37,875 nt of DNA from Empedobacter stercoris (lineage in GTDB: Bacteria > Bacteroidota > Bacteroidia > Flavobacteriales > Weeksellaceae), in the NCBI RefSeq assembly GCF_020281205.1, contig NZ_JACXZC010000028.1, positions 1 to 37,875 of the forward strand, in the 5' to 3' direction. Numbering within the stretch: the first letter of the stretch is position 1; each line of letters begins with the position of its first letter. Below the pieces are notes generated by a model. The model was given only the letters and a program-made list of their open reading frames with translations. It ran no database searches and was not told where the DNA came from. This document shows positions 26,141 through 34,893 of the stretch, piece after piece. The position numbers and the translations under genes are program-made.

Positions 26141-27334
26141 ATGAAAAGAGTTGTCGTAGGACTTTCTGGAGGAGTAGATTCAAGTGTTACAGCCTATTTG
26201 CTAAAAGAGCAAGGCTATGATGTGATCGGATTATTTATGCGTAATTGGAACGATGCATCAGTAACGTTGGAGGATGAATGCCCATGGATAGAAGATAGTG
26301 CAGACGCTTTGTTGGTAGCTAAAAAATTAGATATTCCTTTTCAGGTAATTGATATGTCTGATTCGTACAAAGAACGTATTGTAGATTATATGTTCAATGA
26401 ATACGAGCAAGGAAGAACACCAAATCCAGATGTATTATGTAACAGAGAAATCAAGTTCGATTTGTTTTTGAAAACAGCTTTAGAACTTGGTGCGGATTAT
26501 GTTGCAACTGGACATTATGCACGAAAAACGTCTACAATTGATAAAAATGGGAACGAGATTTTTCAGTTATTAAAAGGAACTGATAACAACAAAGATCAAT
26601 CTTATTTCTTGTGTCAATTGTCGCAAGAACAATTAAGCAAAGCATTATTTCCAATTGGAGATATAGAAAAACCAGAAGTAAGAAGAATAGCGCAAGAACA
26701 AGATTTGGTGACAGCTAATAAAAAAGATTCGCAAGGACTATGTTTTATTGGAAAAGTAAGTTTACCCGAGTTTTTGCAACAGCAATTAAAACCAAAAGAA
26801 GGTGTAATTATAGAAATTGCGAAAGATTGGAACGGATATAAACGCGAAATCCCAACTTTTACAACGAAATACGAAGCATTAGAGTTCGAAGCTAAAGGAT
26901 TTTCTTATAAACAAGAAGACGGAGAAATTGTAGGTAAACATCAAGGTGCACATTATTTTACGCGTGGTCAACGAAAAGGATTAGGTGTAGGAGGAAAAGT
27001 AGAACCTTTGTTTATCATCGATACAGATGTTAAGACCAATGTGATTTATACAGGTCAAGGAGCAGATCATCCTGGATTATTGAAAAAAGCTTTATTTATA
27101 AAAGAAGAAGAAGTGCATTGGGTTCGCGAAGATTTAGCACTTAAAACGGACGAAACAATGGAAGTTATGGCGCGTATTCGTTACCGTCAACCTTTGCAAA
27201 AAGCTACTTTACATAAAGCTGAAAACGGAATGTATGTAGAATTTGAGCATCCTCAATCGGCAATTACAGAAGGTCAGTTTTGTGCTTGGTACAAGGAAGA
27301 TGAACTTTTAGGTTCTGGTGTGATTAATAATTAG
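26141..27334 (+). CDS. mnmA: tRNA-specific 2-thiouridylase MnmA
   Basis: A 397-residue cytoplasmic enzyme that puts the 2-thio group on U34 of Lys, Glu and Gln tRNAs. The PP-loop for ATP is GLSGGVDSS (7-15). The catalytic cysteines are C100 ([12 protein letters not shown]) and C201 (GLCFIGKV), with the usual spacing. The C-terminal beta-barrel ([10 protein letters not shown], ending in [18 protein letters not shown]) is present. There is an insertion around 45-60 and 225-260 compared with E. coli, as in other Bacteroidota copies I recall. It is terminated by a strong hairpin. Confidence 0.98.
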   Translation: MKRVVVGLSGGVDSSVTAYLLKEQGYDVIGLFMRNWNDASVTLEDECPWIEDSADALLVAKKLDIPFQVIDMSDSYKERIVDYMFNEYEQGRTPNPDVLCNREIKFDLFLKTALELGADYVATGHYARKTSTIDKNGNEIFQLLKGTDNNKDQSYFLCQLSQEQLSKALFPIGDIEKPEVRRIAQEQDLVTANKKDSQGLCFIGKVSLPEFLQQQLKPKEGVIIEIAKDWNGYKREIPTFTTKYEALEFEAKGFSYKQEDGEIVGKHQGAHYFTRGQRKGLGVGGKVEPLFIIDTDVKTNVIYTGQGADHPGLLKKALFIKEEEVHWVREDLALKTDETMEVMARIRYRQPLQKATLHKAENGMYVEFEHPQSAITEGQFCAWYKEDELLGSGVINN

Positions 27335-27357
27335 AAGTTAAATTATTTTATATTTTC

Positions 27358-27387
27358 AAACGCTCAAGATTTACTTGAGCGTTTTTT
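27358..27387 (+). terminator. Terminator of mnmA
   Basis: An 11-bp stem aaacgctcaag / cttgagcgttt with loop attta, followed by T's. Confidence 0.9.
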
Positions 27388-27524
27388 GTATATCATAATT
27401 TGTGAAATATGGTTATAAAGAAGGAATATTCTACTTAAAACCTTGTTAAACTTCAGGTTGATGATAATAAATCTATTGCGAAATAACGAAAAATGTAGTT
27501 ATTTAGCATACCAATTTTTATCAA

Positions 27525-28559
27525 ATGAAAAACGTATTTTATATCATGATGATTAGTTTTTTAACATCATGTGCTGCAATTCATAATGTACCAACTTCAC
27601 AAAATCCGAATAATTTTATTCAACCCAATACAACAAGTTCATTTGTTGATCAAAATGGTAATTTTTATCCAGATAATTGGTTGAAGTCCTATGGAAAACC
27701 ACCAATGAATGCAAGTAGAAGGGATTATTCACTAATGAAAATTGCAACAGAAAATAATTTTCAAAATCAATTAACGACTTACGAAGAATTACGTCTTAAT
27801 AATATTGAAAAAAGAGTTAAGAATAAAAAACGTGTTATCATTTTTGTTCATGGAATTGACAATGATTATTTATTTAGTTTAAAAAATTATAACAAAGCCA
27901 AAACCTATATGAATCTTAATTCATCAACCGATGAGATAATCAATTTTTATTGGGATGGGTTGGTGAACGAGAGCCTTTTTGGTGCAGCAAAAGTATGGGT
28001 TAGTGCAACAACAAATAGTCAAATGGCAGGTGTTTTTGGGTTGCGTAGAATCTTGAATGTTATTCATAATAAAGACGTTTATTTGATTTCGCACAGTCGT
28101 GGAGCTTCAGTAGTGTTAAGTGCTTTGGTGAATCCTTCTTTGCGAGGAAGTGAGATAAAACGTGCTAAAAATGCACATCATGTTGATTTTACAAATGCCG
28201 AAATGTTGAAAGAAAATAACAACAAAATTTATAGTATCATGTTAGCCCCAGCAATTGGGAAGATTGATTTTACCACAGATGCAAATCAATACAAAACTTT
28301 TTCTACTCAACTGAAACGTATGCATATCACGATTAACAATACAGATTATGTGTTAGGAAAGGGTAAGACAGGTTTCATGTCTCGCAACTTGATTGCGACT
28401 GATTTTGGGTTTAAGAAAGATTTGTTTGATGAACTCTCAAAAAATTATACGTTTTTAGAAGAAACGGATTTTACAGGTCAAGATTCGCATGAATTTAGAA
28501 AATATATCACCAATCCAAAATTTATTTCGATTCTGAAAGCGTTCAAATTAACAAAGTAA
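27525..28559 (+). CDS. Alpha/beta-hydrolase lipoprotein (DUF900-like)
   Basis: A 344-residue lipoprotein: the signal peptide ends in FLTSC, with Cys16 the lipidated residue. After a Pro/Asn-rich linker the hydrolase core begins near residue 102 with VIIFVHGIDND (strand plus oxyanion loop), and the nucleophile elbow is in LISHSRGASVVLSAL, around residue 190. The motif is S-H-S-R-G rather than the more usual G-x-S-x-G. The acid and His cannot be assigned with confidence. It may be a lipase or esterase acting outside the inner membrane. It is monocistronic, with a possible operator-like inverted repeat upstream. Confidence 0.82.
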   Translation: MKNVFYIMMISFLTSCAAIHNVPTSQNPNNFIQPNTTSSFVDQNGNFYPDNWLKSYGKPPMNASRRDYSLMKIATENNFQNQLTTYEELRLNNIEKRVKNKKRVIIFVHGIDNDYLFSLKNYNKAKTYMNLNSSTDEIINFYWDGLVNESLFGAAKVWVSATTNSQMAGVFGLRRILNVIHNKDVYLISHSRGASVVLSALVNPSLRGSEIKRAKNAHHVDFTNAEMLKENNNKIYSIMLAPAIGKIDFTTDANQYKTFSTQLKRMHITINNTDYVLGKGKTGFMSRNLIATDFGFKKDLFDELSKNYTFLEETDFTGQDSHEFRKYITNPKFISILKAFKLTK

Positions 28560-28565
28560 AACGAA

Positions 28566-28590
28566 AAGCGAAAGTCGAATTTCGCTTATT
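28566..28590 (+). terminator. Weak terminator of the hydrolase lipoprotein gene
   Basis: Stem aagcgaaa / tttcgctt with a short loop. The following sequence is only partly T-rich. Confidence 0.6.
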
Positions 28591-28621
28591 CATTTCGTAA
28601 ATCAAAAATCTAACGTTGTCA

Positions 28622-29113
28622 TTATTTTTTAAATTCAATCACCTCTAAATTTTCAATTTTACCATCATTCAATTCAAAACGTAACATTGTACGAACTTTC
28701 TGAAAACCATGCTTACCAACAGCACCAGGATTCATATGAATTAACCCCAATTGTTTATCAGGCATAACTTTCAAAATATGAGAATGCCCACAAATAAATA
28801 ATTTTGGGGGATTTGTATAAATTTCTTGACGAATAGCAGGATTATATTTGCCAGGATAACCACCAATATGGGTGATCCAAACATCGACACCTTCTAAGGT
28901 AAATCTATTGTTTAGAGGAAATTCTGCACGCGCTTTATTATCGTCAATGTTTCCATAAACAGCACGCAACGGTTTTATTTTTGCTAATTTGTCGGTAACA
29001 GAAATATCTCCGATATCCCCAGCATGCCAAATTTCGTCTGCTTGTTGCGCATATTCCAAAATTCTATCGTCGATATAAGAATGCGTGTCCGAAAGTAAAA
29101 GAATTTTCTTCAA
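28622..29113 (-). CDS. YfcE/MJ0936-type metallophosphoesterase
   Basis: About 163 residues from TTG at 29113 (LKKILLLSDTHSY). Upstream ATG starts at 29176 would include an implausible extension that runs through the promoter region. The metal-binding motifs are all there: SDTHSY (D, H), AGDIGD (D), GNID (N), THIGGYPG (H), and CGHSH (H, H) as in the MJ0936/YfcE phosphodiesterases. Activity is on phosphodiester substrates in the cytoplasm; the natural substrate is unclear. It is divergent from truA, and the two promoters overlap. Confidence 0.9.
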   Translation of the reverse strand: MKKILLLSDTHSYIDDRILEYAQQADEIWHAGDIGDISVTDKLAKIKPLRAVYGNIDDNKARAEFPLNNRFTLEGVDVWITHIGGYPGKYNPAIRQEIYTNPPKLFICGHSHILKVMPDKQLGLIHMNPGAVGKHGFQKVRTMLRFELNDGKIENLEVIEFKK

Positions 29114-29120
29114 AAGGTTG

Positions 29121-29128
29121 TATTTTTG
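29121..29128 (+). promoter_or_regulatory. -7 box of truA
   Basis: TATTTTTG, an exact TAnnTTTG, 20 bases before the TTG start of truA. It lies inside the expected 5' leader of the divergent phosphoesterase transcript. Confidence 0.55.
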
Positions 29129-29133
29129 TTGTT

Positions 29134-29141
29134 CAAATTTA
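29134..29141 (-). promoter_or_regulatory. -7 box of the metallophosphoesterase gene
   Basis: The minus strand reads TAAATTTG here, an exact TAnnTTTG. It lies in the expected leader of truA, so the two promoters are back to back and probably exclude each other. Confidence 0.55.
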
Positions 29142-29147
29142 CAACAA

Positions 29148-29903
29148 TTGCGATATTTTTTAGAATTAGCATACAACGGAAAAAATTATTTTGGTTATCA
29201 AATCCAACCCAATCAAATTTCGGTTCAAGAAGTAATCGAAGATAGATTGTCTAAACTATTAAGAAAAGAAATTTCGATAGTTGGTGCAGGCCGTACAGAT
29301 TCTGGTGTTCATGCCAAAAAGATGTTCATTCATTTTGATTATGACGAATTACTAAATAATGATTTAATCAAAAAACTAAATTCTTTTTTACCAAAAGATA
29401 TAGCCGCTTATCGCTTATTTTTGATGGATGATGAAGCGCATGCTCGATTTGATGCGACTTCGCGTTCGTATAATTATTTTATTTCACCCTTCAAAGATCC
29501 TTTTGCGTTTGAAAGTGCATGGATTTTTAATCGTAAATTGGATGTAGAAAAAATGAACGATGCAGCAAAATTGTTAATTAAGCAAGGAGATTTCGGAAGT
29601 TTTGCTAAATTACATACCGATGTAAAAACCAATATTTGCGATGTAAGAGAAGCATTTTGGCGAACAAATGAAAGTAATCAGTTGGTTTTTAAGATTACTG
29701 CAGATCGTTTTTTGCGAAACATGGTACGTGCAATTGTTGGAACATTGGTTGAAGTTGGATTAGGAAAAATTTCTATCCAAGATTTTGAAGAAATTATTGA
29801 ACAAAAACAACGTTCTTCAGCTGGTGCCTCGGCTCCTGCGCAAGGATTGTATTTGGTAGATGTTCAATATCCAAAAGAATTATTTAAAAATGAGTTCAAA
29901 TAA
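29148..29903 (+). CDS. truA: tRNA pseudouridine synthase A
   Basis: About 251 residues from TTG at 29148 (MRYFLELAYNGKNYFGYQ is the normal TruA N-terminus). A longer frame from 29085 has an unrelated tail and lies upstream of the promoter. The catalytic Asp is D51 in GAGRTDSGVHA. The second-half motif FRTADRFLRNMVRAIVGT-like (ITADRFLRNMVRAIVG) is also conserved. TruA converts uridines 38-40 of the tRNA anticodon stem to pseudouridine. It overlaps the following ABC transporter start by 14 bp, so the two are cotranscribed. The TTG start suggests moderate translation. Confidence 0.95.
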   Translation: MRYFLELAYNGKNYFGYQIQPNQISVQEVIEDRLSKLLRKEISIVGAGRTDSGVHAKKMFIHFDYDELLNNDLIKKLNSFLPKDIAAYRLFLMDDEAHARFDATSRSYNYFISPFKDPFAFESAWIFNRKLDVEKMNDAAKLLIKQGDFGSFAKLHTDVKTNICDVREAFWRTNESNQLVFKITADRFLRNMVRAIVGTLVEVGLGKISIQDFEEIIEQKQRSSAGASAPAQGLYLVDVQYPKELFKNEFK

Positions 29904-31650
29904 CGAGAATACATCGTTTGATTTTAATGGATTAAAACGTGTTTTACAAATTGGTGCACAAAGCAAATATTTATTTTGGGCCGTGGTTTTTGTAGCAGTT
30001 TTTAGTGCATGTTTTTCTGTTTATCGTCCGTATTTAACGGGAAATATTATTGATGATTACATTCAGACAAAAGATTTACCAGGTCTAAAAATGCAAATCG
30101 TAAAACTTGCTTTAGTGTTGGTTTTCGAAGGGATATTGTCATTTTTCATGGTTTATTTAGCAAATGTTGTTGCACAGCGTGTTATTCGTTTGTTACGCGT
30201 TCGTTTGTACAATCATCTGATCAAGTTTAAGCTTGGTTATTTCGATAAAACACCAAACGGTGTTTTGGTTACACGTTCAGTTTCAGATGTTGAAACAATT
30301 GCTGAGGTTTTCAATGATGGTATTTTGGTAATGTTGGGAGATGTGCTAAAGATCGTGTTCATTGTATTTGTAATGTATTGGATGAATTGGGTTTTGGCTA
30401 CTGTGGTGATTATTATTCTTCCGTTAATGATGATTATTACACGTTTGTTTCAGAAAGCATTGAAAAATGTGTACCAAGAAGAACGTACGATTGTGGCGAA
30501 GTTGAATACATTTGTACAAGAGCGTTTGACAGGAATGAATATTATTCAGGTATTTAATCGTCAACAAGCAGAATACAATAAATTTGTTTCAATTAATAAT
30601 GATTTAAAGAAAAATTATCTAAAAACAGTTTTCTATTTTTCACTTTTATTTCCTGTTGTCGATATTATTTCGGCTTTAGCAACCGGAAGTTTAATATGGT
30701 TTGGAGGATTAAGAACAGCAGTTTATGGAGATGTTTCGGTTGGTGATTTAATTGCCTTTACACAATATGTAACCTTATTAACAGCGCCTATGCGTGCAAT
30801 TGCAGAGCGTTTTAATACCATTCAACGTGGTTTAGTAGGAGCAGATCGTGTGTTCAAGATTTTGGATGATGATCAGACTTTAACGGATAATGGAAAAATT
30901 AAATTGGATCATGTGAAAGGAAAAATCGATTTCGAGAATGTTAAATTTTCTTACGTTCCGAATAATTTGGTGTTGAAAGGAATTTCTTTTTCAACAAATC
31001 CAGGAGAAAAAGTTGCAATTGTAGGTGCAACTGGAGCAGGAAAATCAACGATTATTAACTTGTTAAGTCGTTTTTATGATATTGATTCAGGCACAATAAA
31101 AATAGATGATGTTGATATTTATGAAATGGATTTACAGAATCTTCGTCATCATGTAGCGGTTGTTTTGCAAGATGTATTTTTATTTAATACAACCATTTAT
31201 GATAATATTGTATTAGGAAACAAAGATATTTCGTTGGAGGAAGTACAGAATGCTGCAAAAATTATCGGGATAGATCATTTCATCATGTCATTGCCAAAAG
31301 GTTATTATAGTGAGGTAAGCGAGCGAGGTTCTACGCTTTCTGTTGGTCAACGTCAATTGATTTCGTTTTTGAGAGCGTATATTTATAACCCAGAAATTTT
31401 GGTGTTAGACGAGGCGACTTCTTCGATTGATACAGAATCAGAAGAGTTAATTCAGAAAGCGACCGATAAATTAACGCAAGGTAGAACGTCTATCATTATT
31501 GCGCACCGTTTAGCGACAATTCAGAATGCAGATAAGATTATTGTAATGGATAATGGAATGATTGTTGAACAAGGTACACACAGCGAATTGTTAGCAAAGC
31601 AAGGATATTATGCTAATCTTTATGAAGTTCAATTTTCAAAAGAAAATTAA
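29890..31650 (+). CDS. ABC exporter, MsbA-like (fused permease and ATPase)
   Basis: About 586 residues from ATG 29890; the 29860 start would extend into truA. The first about 330 residues hold six membrane helices with the coupling-helix region typical of type I exporters. The ATPase follows: Walker A GATGAGKST near 379, Q-loop in VVLQDVFLF, signature LSVGQRQL near 483 and Walker B ILVLDEATSSID near 504, and the switch His in IIAHRLATI. It would act as a homodimer or heterodimer in the inner membrane, exporting lipid or drugs. A close pair partner is not present, so a homodimer is likely. It overlaps truA by 14 bp. Confidence 0.94.
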   Translation: MSSNNENTSFDFNGLKRVLQIGAQSKYLFWAVVFVAVFSACFSVYRPYLTGNIIDDYIQTKDLPGLKMQIVKLALVLVFEGILSFFMVYLANVVAQRVIRLLRVRLYNHLIKFKLGYFDKTPNGVLVTRSVSDVETIAEVFNDGILVMLGDVLKIVFIVFVMYWMNWVLATVVIIILPLMMIITRLFQKALKNVYQEERTIVAKLNTFVQERLTGMNIIQVFNRQQAEYNKFVSINNDLKKNYLKTVFYFSLLFPVVDIISALATGSLIWFGGLRTAVYGDVSVGDLIAFTQYVTLLTAPMRAIAERFNTIQRGLVGADRVFKILDDDQTLTDNGKIKLDHVKGKIDFENVKFSYVPNNLVLKGISFSTNPGEKVAIVGATGAGKSTIINLLSRFYDIDSGTIKIDDVDIYEMDLQNLRHHVAVVLQDVFLFNTTIYDNIVLGNKDISLEEVQNAAKIIGIDHFIMSLPKGYYSEVSERGSTLSVGQRQLISFLRAYIYNPEILVLDEATSSIDTESEELIQKATDKLTQGRTSIIIAHRLATIQNADKIIVMDNGMIVEQGTHSELLAKQGYYANLYEVQFSKEN

Positions 31651-31664
31651 TAAGAATAATTCGT

Positions 31665-31672
31665 TAGATTTG
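31665..31672 (+). promoter_or_regulatory. -7 box of the helical lipoprotein gene
   Basis: TAGATTTG, an exact TAnnTTTG, 50 bases before the ATG at 31723. Confidence 0.5.
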
Positions 31673-31722
31673 TTTAAATTGAACAATCAAATAATAATAT
31701 AAACTTTTAAACTCTAATTAAA

Positions 31723-32139
31723 ATGAAAAAATTATTTTTAGCCGCTGCAGTATTAGGTGTAGTTTCTTTATCTTCTTGTAAATCTGAAAAAGAAAAAGTA
31801 GCAGACAAAGTAGAAAATACGCAAGAAAATGTAGCAAATACAGTACAAGATCAAGTTGAAGCAGGTAAAGAAACGATGGATAAAGTTGCAGATGTAGCAA
31901 AAGATTTACCAACTTTCTCTGATCCTAAAGTAACTGAATTTGTTACCAAATACAACCAATGGGCTGCAGATATGAAATTAGCAGCAACTGCAGGTGATGC
32001 AAATAAATTAGCAGAATTAACAAAACAATCAGTTGATTTTTCAAAAGAATTACAAGGTTACACACAATCTTTAACAGCAGAAGATGCAAAGAAATTACAA
32101 GATTGGACAGCTGAAATTCAAAAACAATTAAATAACTAA
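31723..32139 (+). CDS. Small helical lipoprotein
   Basis: A 138-residue lipoprotein with signal MKKLFLAAAVLGVVSLSSC, Cys19 being lipidated. The mature part is nearly all predicted helix, rich in Ala, Lys, Glu and Gln (EKVADKVENTQENVANTVQ, then AADMKLAATAGDANKLAEL), with heptad-like spacing, so probably a coiled coil. The N-terminal repeat-like stretch resembles LEA/apolipoprotein-type amphipathic helices. It has its own promoter and terminator. No enzymatic motif. The codon use (GCA, TTA, AAA) suggests high expression, so it may be an abundant envelope lipoprotein. The function is unknown. Confidence 0.85.
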   Translation: MKKLFLAAAVLGVVSLSSCKSEKEKVADKVENTQENVANTVQDQVEAGKETMDKVADVAKDLPTFSDPKVTEFVTKYNQWAADMKLAATAGDANKLAELTKQSVDFSKELQGYTQSLTAEDAKKLQDWTAEIQKQLNN

Positions 32140-32157
32140 TAGGTTGTTTTCAACTTT

Positions 32158-32188
32158 ATAAGCTCGGATATATCCGAGCTTTTTTTAT
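32158..32188 (+). terminator. Terminator of the helical lipoprotein gene
   Basis: Stem aagctcgga / tccgagctt with loop tata, then a T run. Confidence 0.9.
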
Positions 32189-32191
32189 GAT

Positions 32192-32210
32192 TTATGATAT
32201 AGATTCATAA
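32192..32210. promoter_or_regulatory. Candidate OxyR (LysR-type) operator
   Basis: Inverted repeat ttatga / tcataa with a 7-base centre, including a T-N11-A core as LysR-type regulators use, about 55 bp before the oxyR ATG. Confidence 0.4.
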
Positions 32211-32262
32211 TATAATAATCCATATCTTTATCATAAAAATTTATAGATATCAATTTTTAAAT

Positions 32263-33213
32263 ATGACATTAGTACAATTACAATATGTGCTGGCTGTTGC
32301 TGAGCATAAGAACTTTACAATTGCTGCTGATAAATCCTTTGTTACTCAACCAACGTTGAGCATGCAAATTCAGAAATTGGAAAAAGAGTTAAATATTGAT
32401 ATTTTCGATAGAACTTCGCATCCAATTAAGATTACACAAATTGGAGAAAAAATTGTTGCACAAGCCAAAACAATTTTAATGGAAGCTAATCGAATGAAAC
32501 ATCTTGTTAACGAAGAAAAAGGTTTGTTAGAAGGTGATTTTGTGATTGGAGTTATTCCAACCGTTTTACCATCTTTGGTGCCATTGTTTTATAAAACTTT
32601 TCAAAAAAATAATCCGAAATCAAATTTGATTATCAAAGAATTGCAAACGGATAAAATTGTAAAAGGAATAAAAGATGGCTCATTAGATTTTGGAATTGTC
32701 GTTTCTCCACTATTCGAAGATCAACTGATAGAAAGACCTTTATATTATGAACCGTTGGTAGGTTATGTTCCAAATGGACATCGTTTAGCGGGCAAAGAAA
32801 AAATTAATGAAAATGATTTAGATACTTCAGATTTATTGATTTTACAAGAAGGTCATTGTTTTAGAAATAATGTATTGGCATTATGCGATACATCTAATAT
32901 GAAAAACCGTCCGATAAAATTGGATTCAGGAAGTTTCGAAGCTTTGATAAAATTAGCAAACGATGGATATGGAATGACATTGTTACCAGCGTTGGTTGCG
33001 GATGATTTATCAGATGAATATAAAAAGTTTGTAAAGAATTTCGAATCTCCAGTTCCTACGCGAGAAGTTTCATTGATTTTTCATCAATCTCAACTGAGGG
33101 ATTCTTTTGAAAAAGAATTAATCAATACAATTCAAGGTATATTGAGAGGGAAAATATTTTTAGAAAAAGACCAAAAAATGGATTCGAATATGGTTTCTTT
33201 ACCAAAAAAATAA
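32263..33213 (+). CDS. oxyR: Peroxide-sensing LysR-type regulator OxyR
   Basis: A 316-residue LysR protein. The N-terminal helix-turn-helix (LQYVLAVAEHKNFTIAADK, then TQPTLSMQIQKLEKEL) is followed by the effector domain. The redox cysteines are C199 (QEGHCFRN) and C208, spaced C-x8-C. These positions equal the classical E. coli numbering, where they form the H2O2-sensing disulfide. So this is a true OxyR and not a metabolic LysR protein. It acts in the cytoplasm on catalase/peroxidase genes, which are not in the window. An inverted repeat upstream suggests autoregulation. It is followed by a terminator and a convergent ion antiporter gene. Confidence 0.93.
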   Translation: MTLVQLQYVLAVAEHKNFTIAADKSFVTQPTLSMQIQKLEKELNIDIFDRTSHPIKITQIGEKIVAQAKTILMEANRMKHLVNEEKGLLEGDFVIGVIPTVLPSLVPLFYKTFQKNNPKSNLIIKELQTDKIVKGIKDGSLDFGIVVSPLFEDQLIERPLYYEPLVGYVPNGHRLAGKEKINENDLDTSDLLILQEGHCFRNNVLALCDTSNMKNRPIKLDSGSFEALIKLANDGYGMTLLPALVADDLSDEYKKFVKNFESPVPTREVSLIFHQSQLRDSFEKELINTIQGILRGKIFLEKDQKMDSNMVSLPKK

Positions 33214-33214
33214 T

Positions 33215-33252
33215 AAAAAACGACTCAAAATTAAATTTTGAGTCGTTTTTTT
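33215..33252. terminator. Bidirectional terminator between oxyR and the ChaA-type antiporter gene
   Basis: Stem aacgactcaaaat / attttgagtcgtt with loop taa, flanked by A and T runs. Confidence 0.9.
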
Positions 33253-33269
33253 ATGTCTTTAAATTTCCT

Positions 33270-34388
33270 TTAAGGAACTATTGTTGTAAATAAATACGTA
33301 GCAAAAAGTGTTAATAAAACAATTCCTTGCTGAATATTTGTTCGACCAGAATTTAATGATAAATAAACAGTGAATAAGGATAATACTAATAAGATAGATG
33401 ATTTTGCATCTATTCCTAATGTTACTTCTAGTCCTGTAAAATAACATACGATTGCTACAGCAGGAATTGTTAATCCAATTGATGCTAAAGCAGAGCCTAA
33501 AGCCAAGTTAAGGCTTGTTTGTAAACGGTCTTGTTTTGCGGCTTTATATGCGGCTAAACCTTCTGGTAATAAGATAACTACGGCAATTATAATTCCCACC
33601 AATGATTTTGGAGCACCTAAATCCATCACAATTGTTTCGATGGTTGGCGATAATTTTTTTGATAATAAAACAACTGCACACAAAGCAACTAATAATAAAA
33701 CTAAACTCGAGATTGTAGTCAATAAATTTGGTTTTTCGACATGTAATTCTGATGTCACATTATCTTTGCTAGTTTGCGGTAAGAAATAATCGCGATGACG
33801 AATGGTTTGGACAGAAATAAATCCGCCATATAAAATAAGAGAAATAATTGCGACAAAAATTAATTGGGAAGACGAAAATTCACCGCCTTTTTCTGATGTC
33901 AAAAAGTTGGGTAAAACTAATGTTAAAATAGAAATAGCAACCAAAGTAATAAGGGCTGTCGAAACACCTTGTTTAATGAAATTTTGCTCCCTAAAACGAA
34001 CACCTCCTGCCAATAAACATATTCCTATTATTCCGGTTAAAATAATCATCACAGCTGCAAAAACAGTGTCTCGCGCCAGGACAGATGGAAATCCAGTCGA
34101 TTCTGACATCATCAATGAGACAATTAATGAAACCTCGATTACAGTGATGGCTAAGGCTAAAATTATGGTTCCGAAAGGTTCGCCTACTTTATGCGCTACA
34201 ACTTCTGCATGATGTACAGCTGCTAAAACTGCAAAAATTAATATGATTCCTAAAACTGTAGAAAACCACACTTGTTCTTTAAATTGGTCGGCAAATCCTA
34301 ACGAAAAGATTGCTATAATTGGGCAGATAATTGTCCAATAAGGTAATGTTAAATTGAATTTTCTTGAAATAAAATTGTTTACATGCAT
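33270..34388 (-). CDS. chaA: Ca2+/H+ (Na+/H+) antiporter, ChaA type
   Basis: A 372-residue membrane protein with about 11 helices. The two cation-exchanger alpha repeats have the marks HKVGEPFGTIILALAITVIEVSLIVSLMMSE-type (first half) and VGIIIAVVILLPEGLAAYKAAKQDRLQTSLNLALGSALASIGLTIP-type (second half), including the acidic residues that bind the cation. The loop between halves is short and acidic. ChaA exchanges Ca2+ or Na+ (and K+) for H+ across the inner membrane and protects against alkali and salt. It is divergent from the DUF3817 gene and convergent with oxyR. Confidence 0.93.
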   Translation of the reverse strand: MHVNNFISRKFNLTLPYWTIICPIIAIFSLGFADQFKEQVWFSTVLGIILIFAVLAAVHHAEVVAHKVGEPFGTIILALAITVIEVSLIVSLMMSESTGFPSVLARDTVFAAVMIILTGIIGICLLAGGVRFREQNFIKQGVSTALITLVAISILTLVLPNFLTSEKGGEFSSSQLIFVAIISLILYGGFISVQTIRHRDYFLPQTSKDNVTSELHVEKPNLLTTISSLVLLLVALCAVVLLSKKLSPTIETIVMDLGAPKSLVGIIIAVVILLPEGLAAYKAAKQDRLQTSLNLALGSALASIGLTIPAVAIVCYFTGLEVTLGIDAKSSILLVLSLFTVYLSLNSGRTNIQQGIVLLTLFATYLFTTIVP

Positions 34389-34504
34389 TCAATAGATGGT
34401 TTTGGATTAGCTACAAAAATAATCAATAATATTGATAATTAACATGTATGATTATCATAAATAGTAATGATTGTACATTGTTTTTTGTTAAATTAACGGT
34501 TTAA

Positions 34505-34521
34505 CTAATGATTGTCATTAG
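34505..34521. promoter_or_regulatory. Palindrome upstream of the DUF3817 gene
   Basis: ctaatga / tcattag with a 3-base centre, a 17-bp operator-like site in the region between the antiporter and DUF3817 genes. Two more inverted repeats (near 34451 and 34490) lie close by. Confidence 0.4.
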
Positions 34522-34540
34522 AAGAGTCTCAATAAAAAAT

Positions 34541-34548
34541 TAAATTTG
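34541..34548 (+). promoter_or_regulatory. -7 box of the DUF3817 gene (leaderless type)
   Basis: TAAATTTG followed by CACC and then the ATG at 34553, so the message is leaderless or nearly so. The 12-mer TAAATTTGCACC is identical to that before the RsmB-like gene. Confidence 0.6.
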
Positions 34549-34552
34549 CACC

Positions 34553-34864
34553 ATGTTAAACGTATCTGACGAAAAGTTAAAAAAATGGTTCGCTACTGCT
34601 TGTGTATGGGAAACGGTAAGTTGTGTACTTTTGTTTTTAGTCGCAATGCCGATTAAATATCAATTTGATTATGTGCTGCCTATGCCATTTGCCGGAAGTT
34701 TCCATGGTTTTTGGTTTACAGTTTATCTGCTGTTACTTTTCAAAGTTAGAAAAATTTACAAATGGGATGATGAAGATTTTATCATTTACATAATGTATGC
34801 TTTTGTACCTTTTGCAACTTTAGCAGTACATAAAGTGATTAAAGAAGATAAAAACAATCAATAA
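34553..34864 (+). CDS. DUF3817 membrane protein
   Basis: A 103-residue protein with three hydrophobic helices (about residues 13-32, 47-63 and 77-92), with HGFWFTVYLLLLF, AMPIKYQF and a Trp/Asp-rich loop (KWDDEDF). This pattern matches DUF3817, a small membrane family of unknown function. It has its own leaderless promoter and is convergent with the HTH cassette, whose second gene ends 30 bp away, with a hairpin in between. Confidence 0.85.
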   Translation: MLNVSDEKLKKWFATACVWETVSCVLLFLVAMPIKYQFDYVLPMPFAGSFHGFWFTVYLLLLFKVRKIYKWDDEDFIIYIMYAFVPFATLAVHKVIKEDKNNQ

Positions 34865-34892
34865 AAAAGGCTTCATCGTGAAGCCTTTTCTA
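34862..34892. terminator. Bidirectional terminator
   Basis: Stem aaaggcttca / tgaagccttt with loop tcg. A run on the left and T-rich on the right, serving the DUF3817 gene and the HTH cassette. Confidence 0.88.
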
Positions 34893-34893
34893 T

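Noticed and set aside
27479-27506. Inverted repeat aaataac / gttattt upstream of the hydrolase lipoprotein
   Set aside because: A 7-bp A+T-rich repeat is expected by chance in this composition; noted in that gene's entry only.
29085-29147. Upstream ATG of truA
   Set aside because: It lies before the promoter box and the extra residues do not belong to TruA, whose normal N-terminus starts at the TTG 29148.
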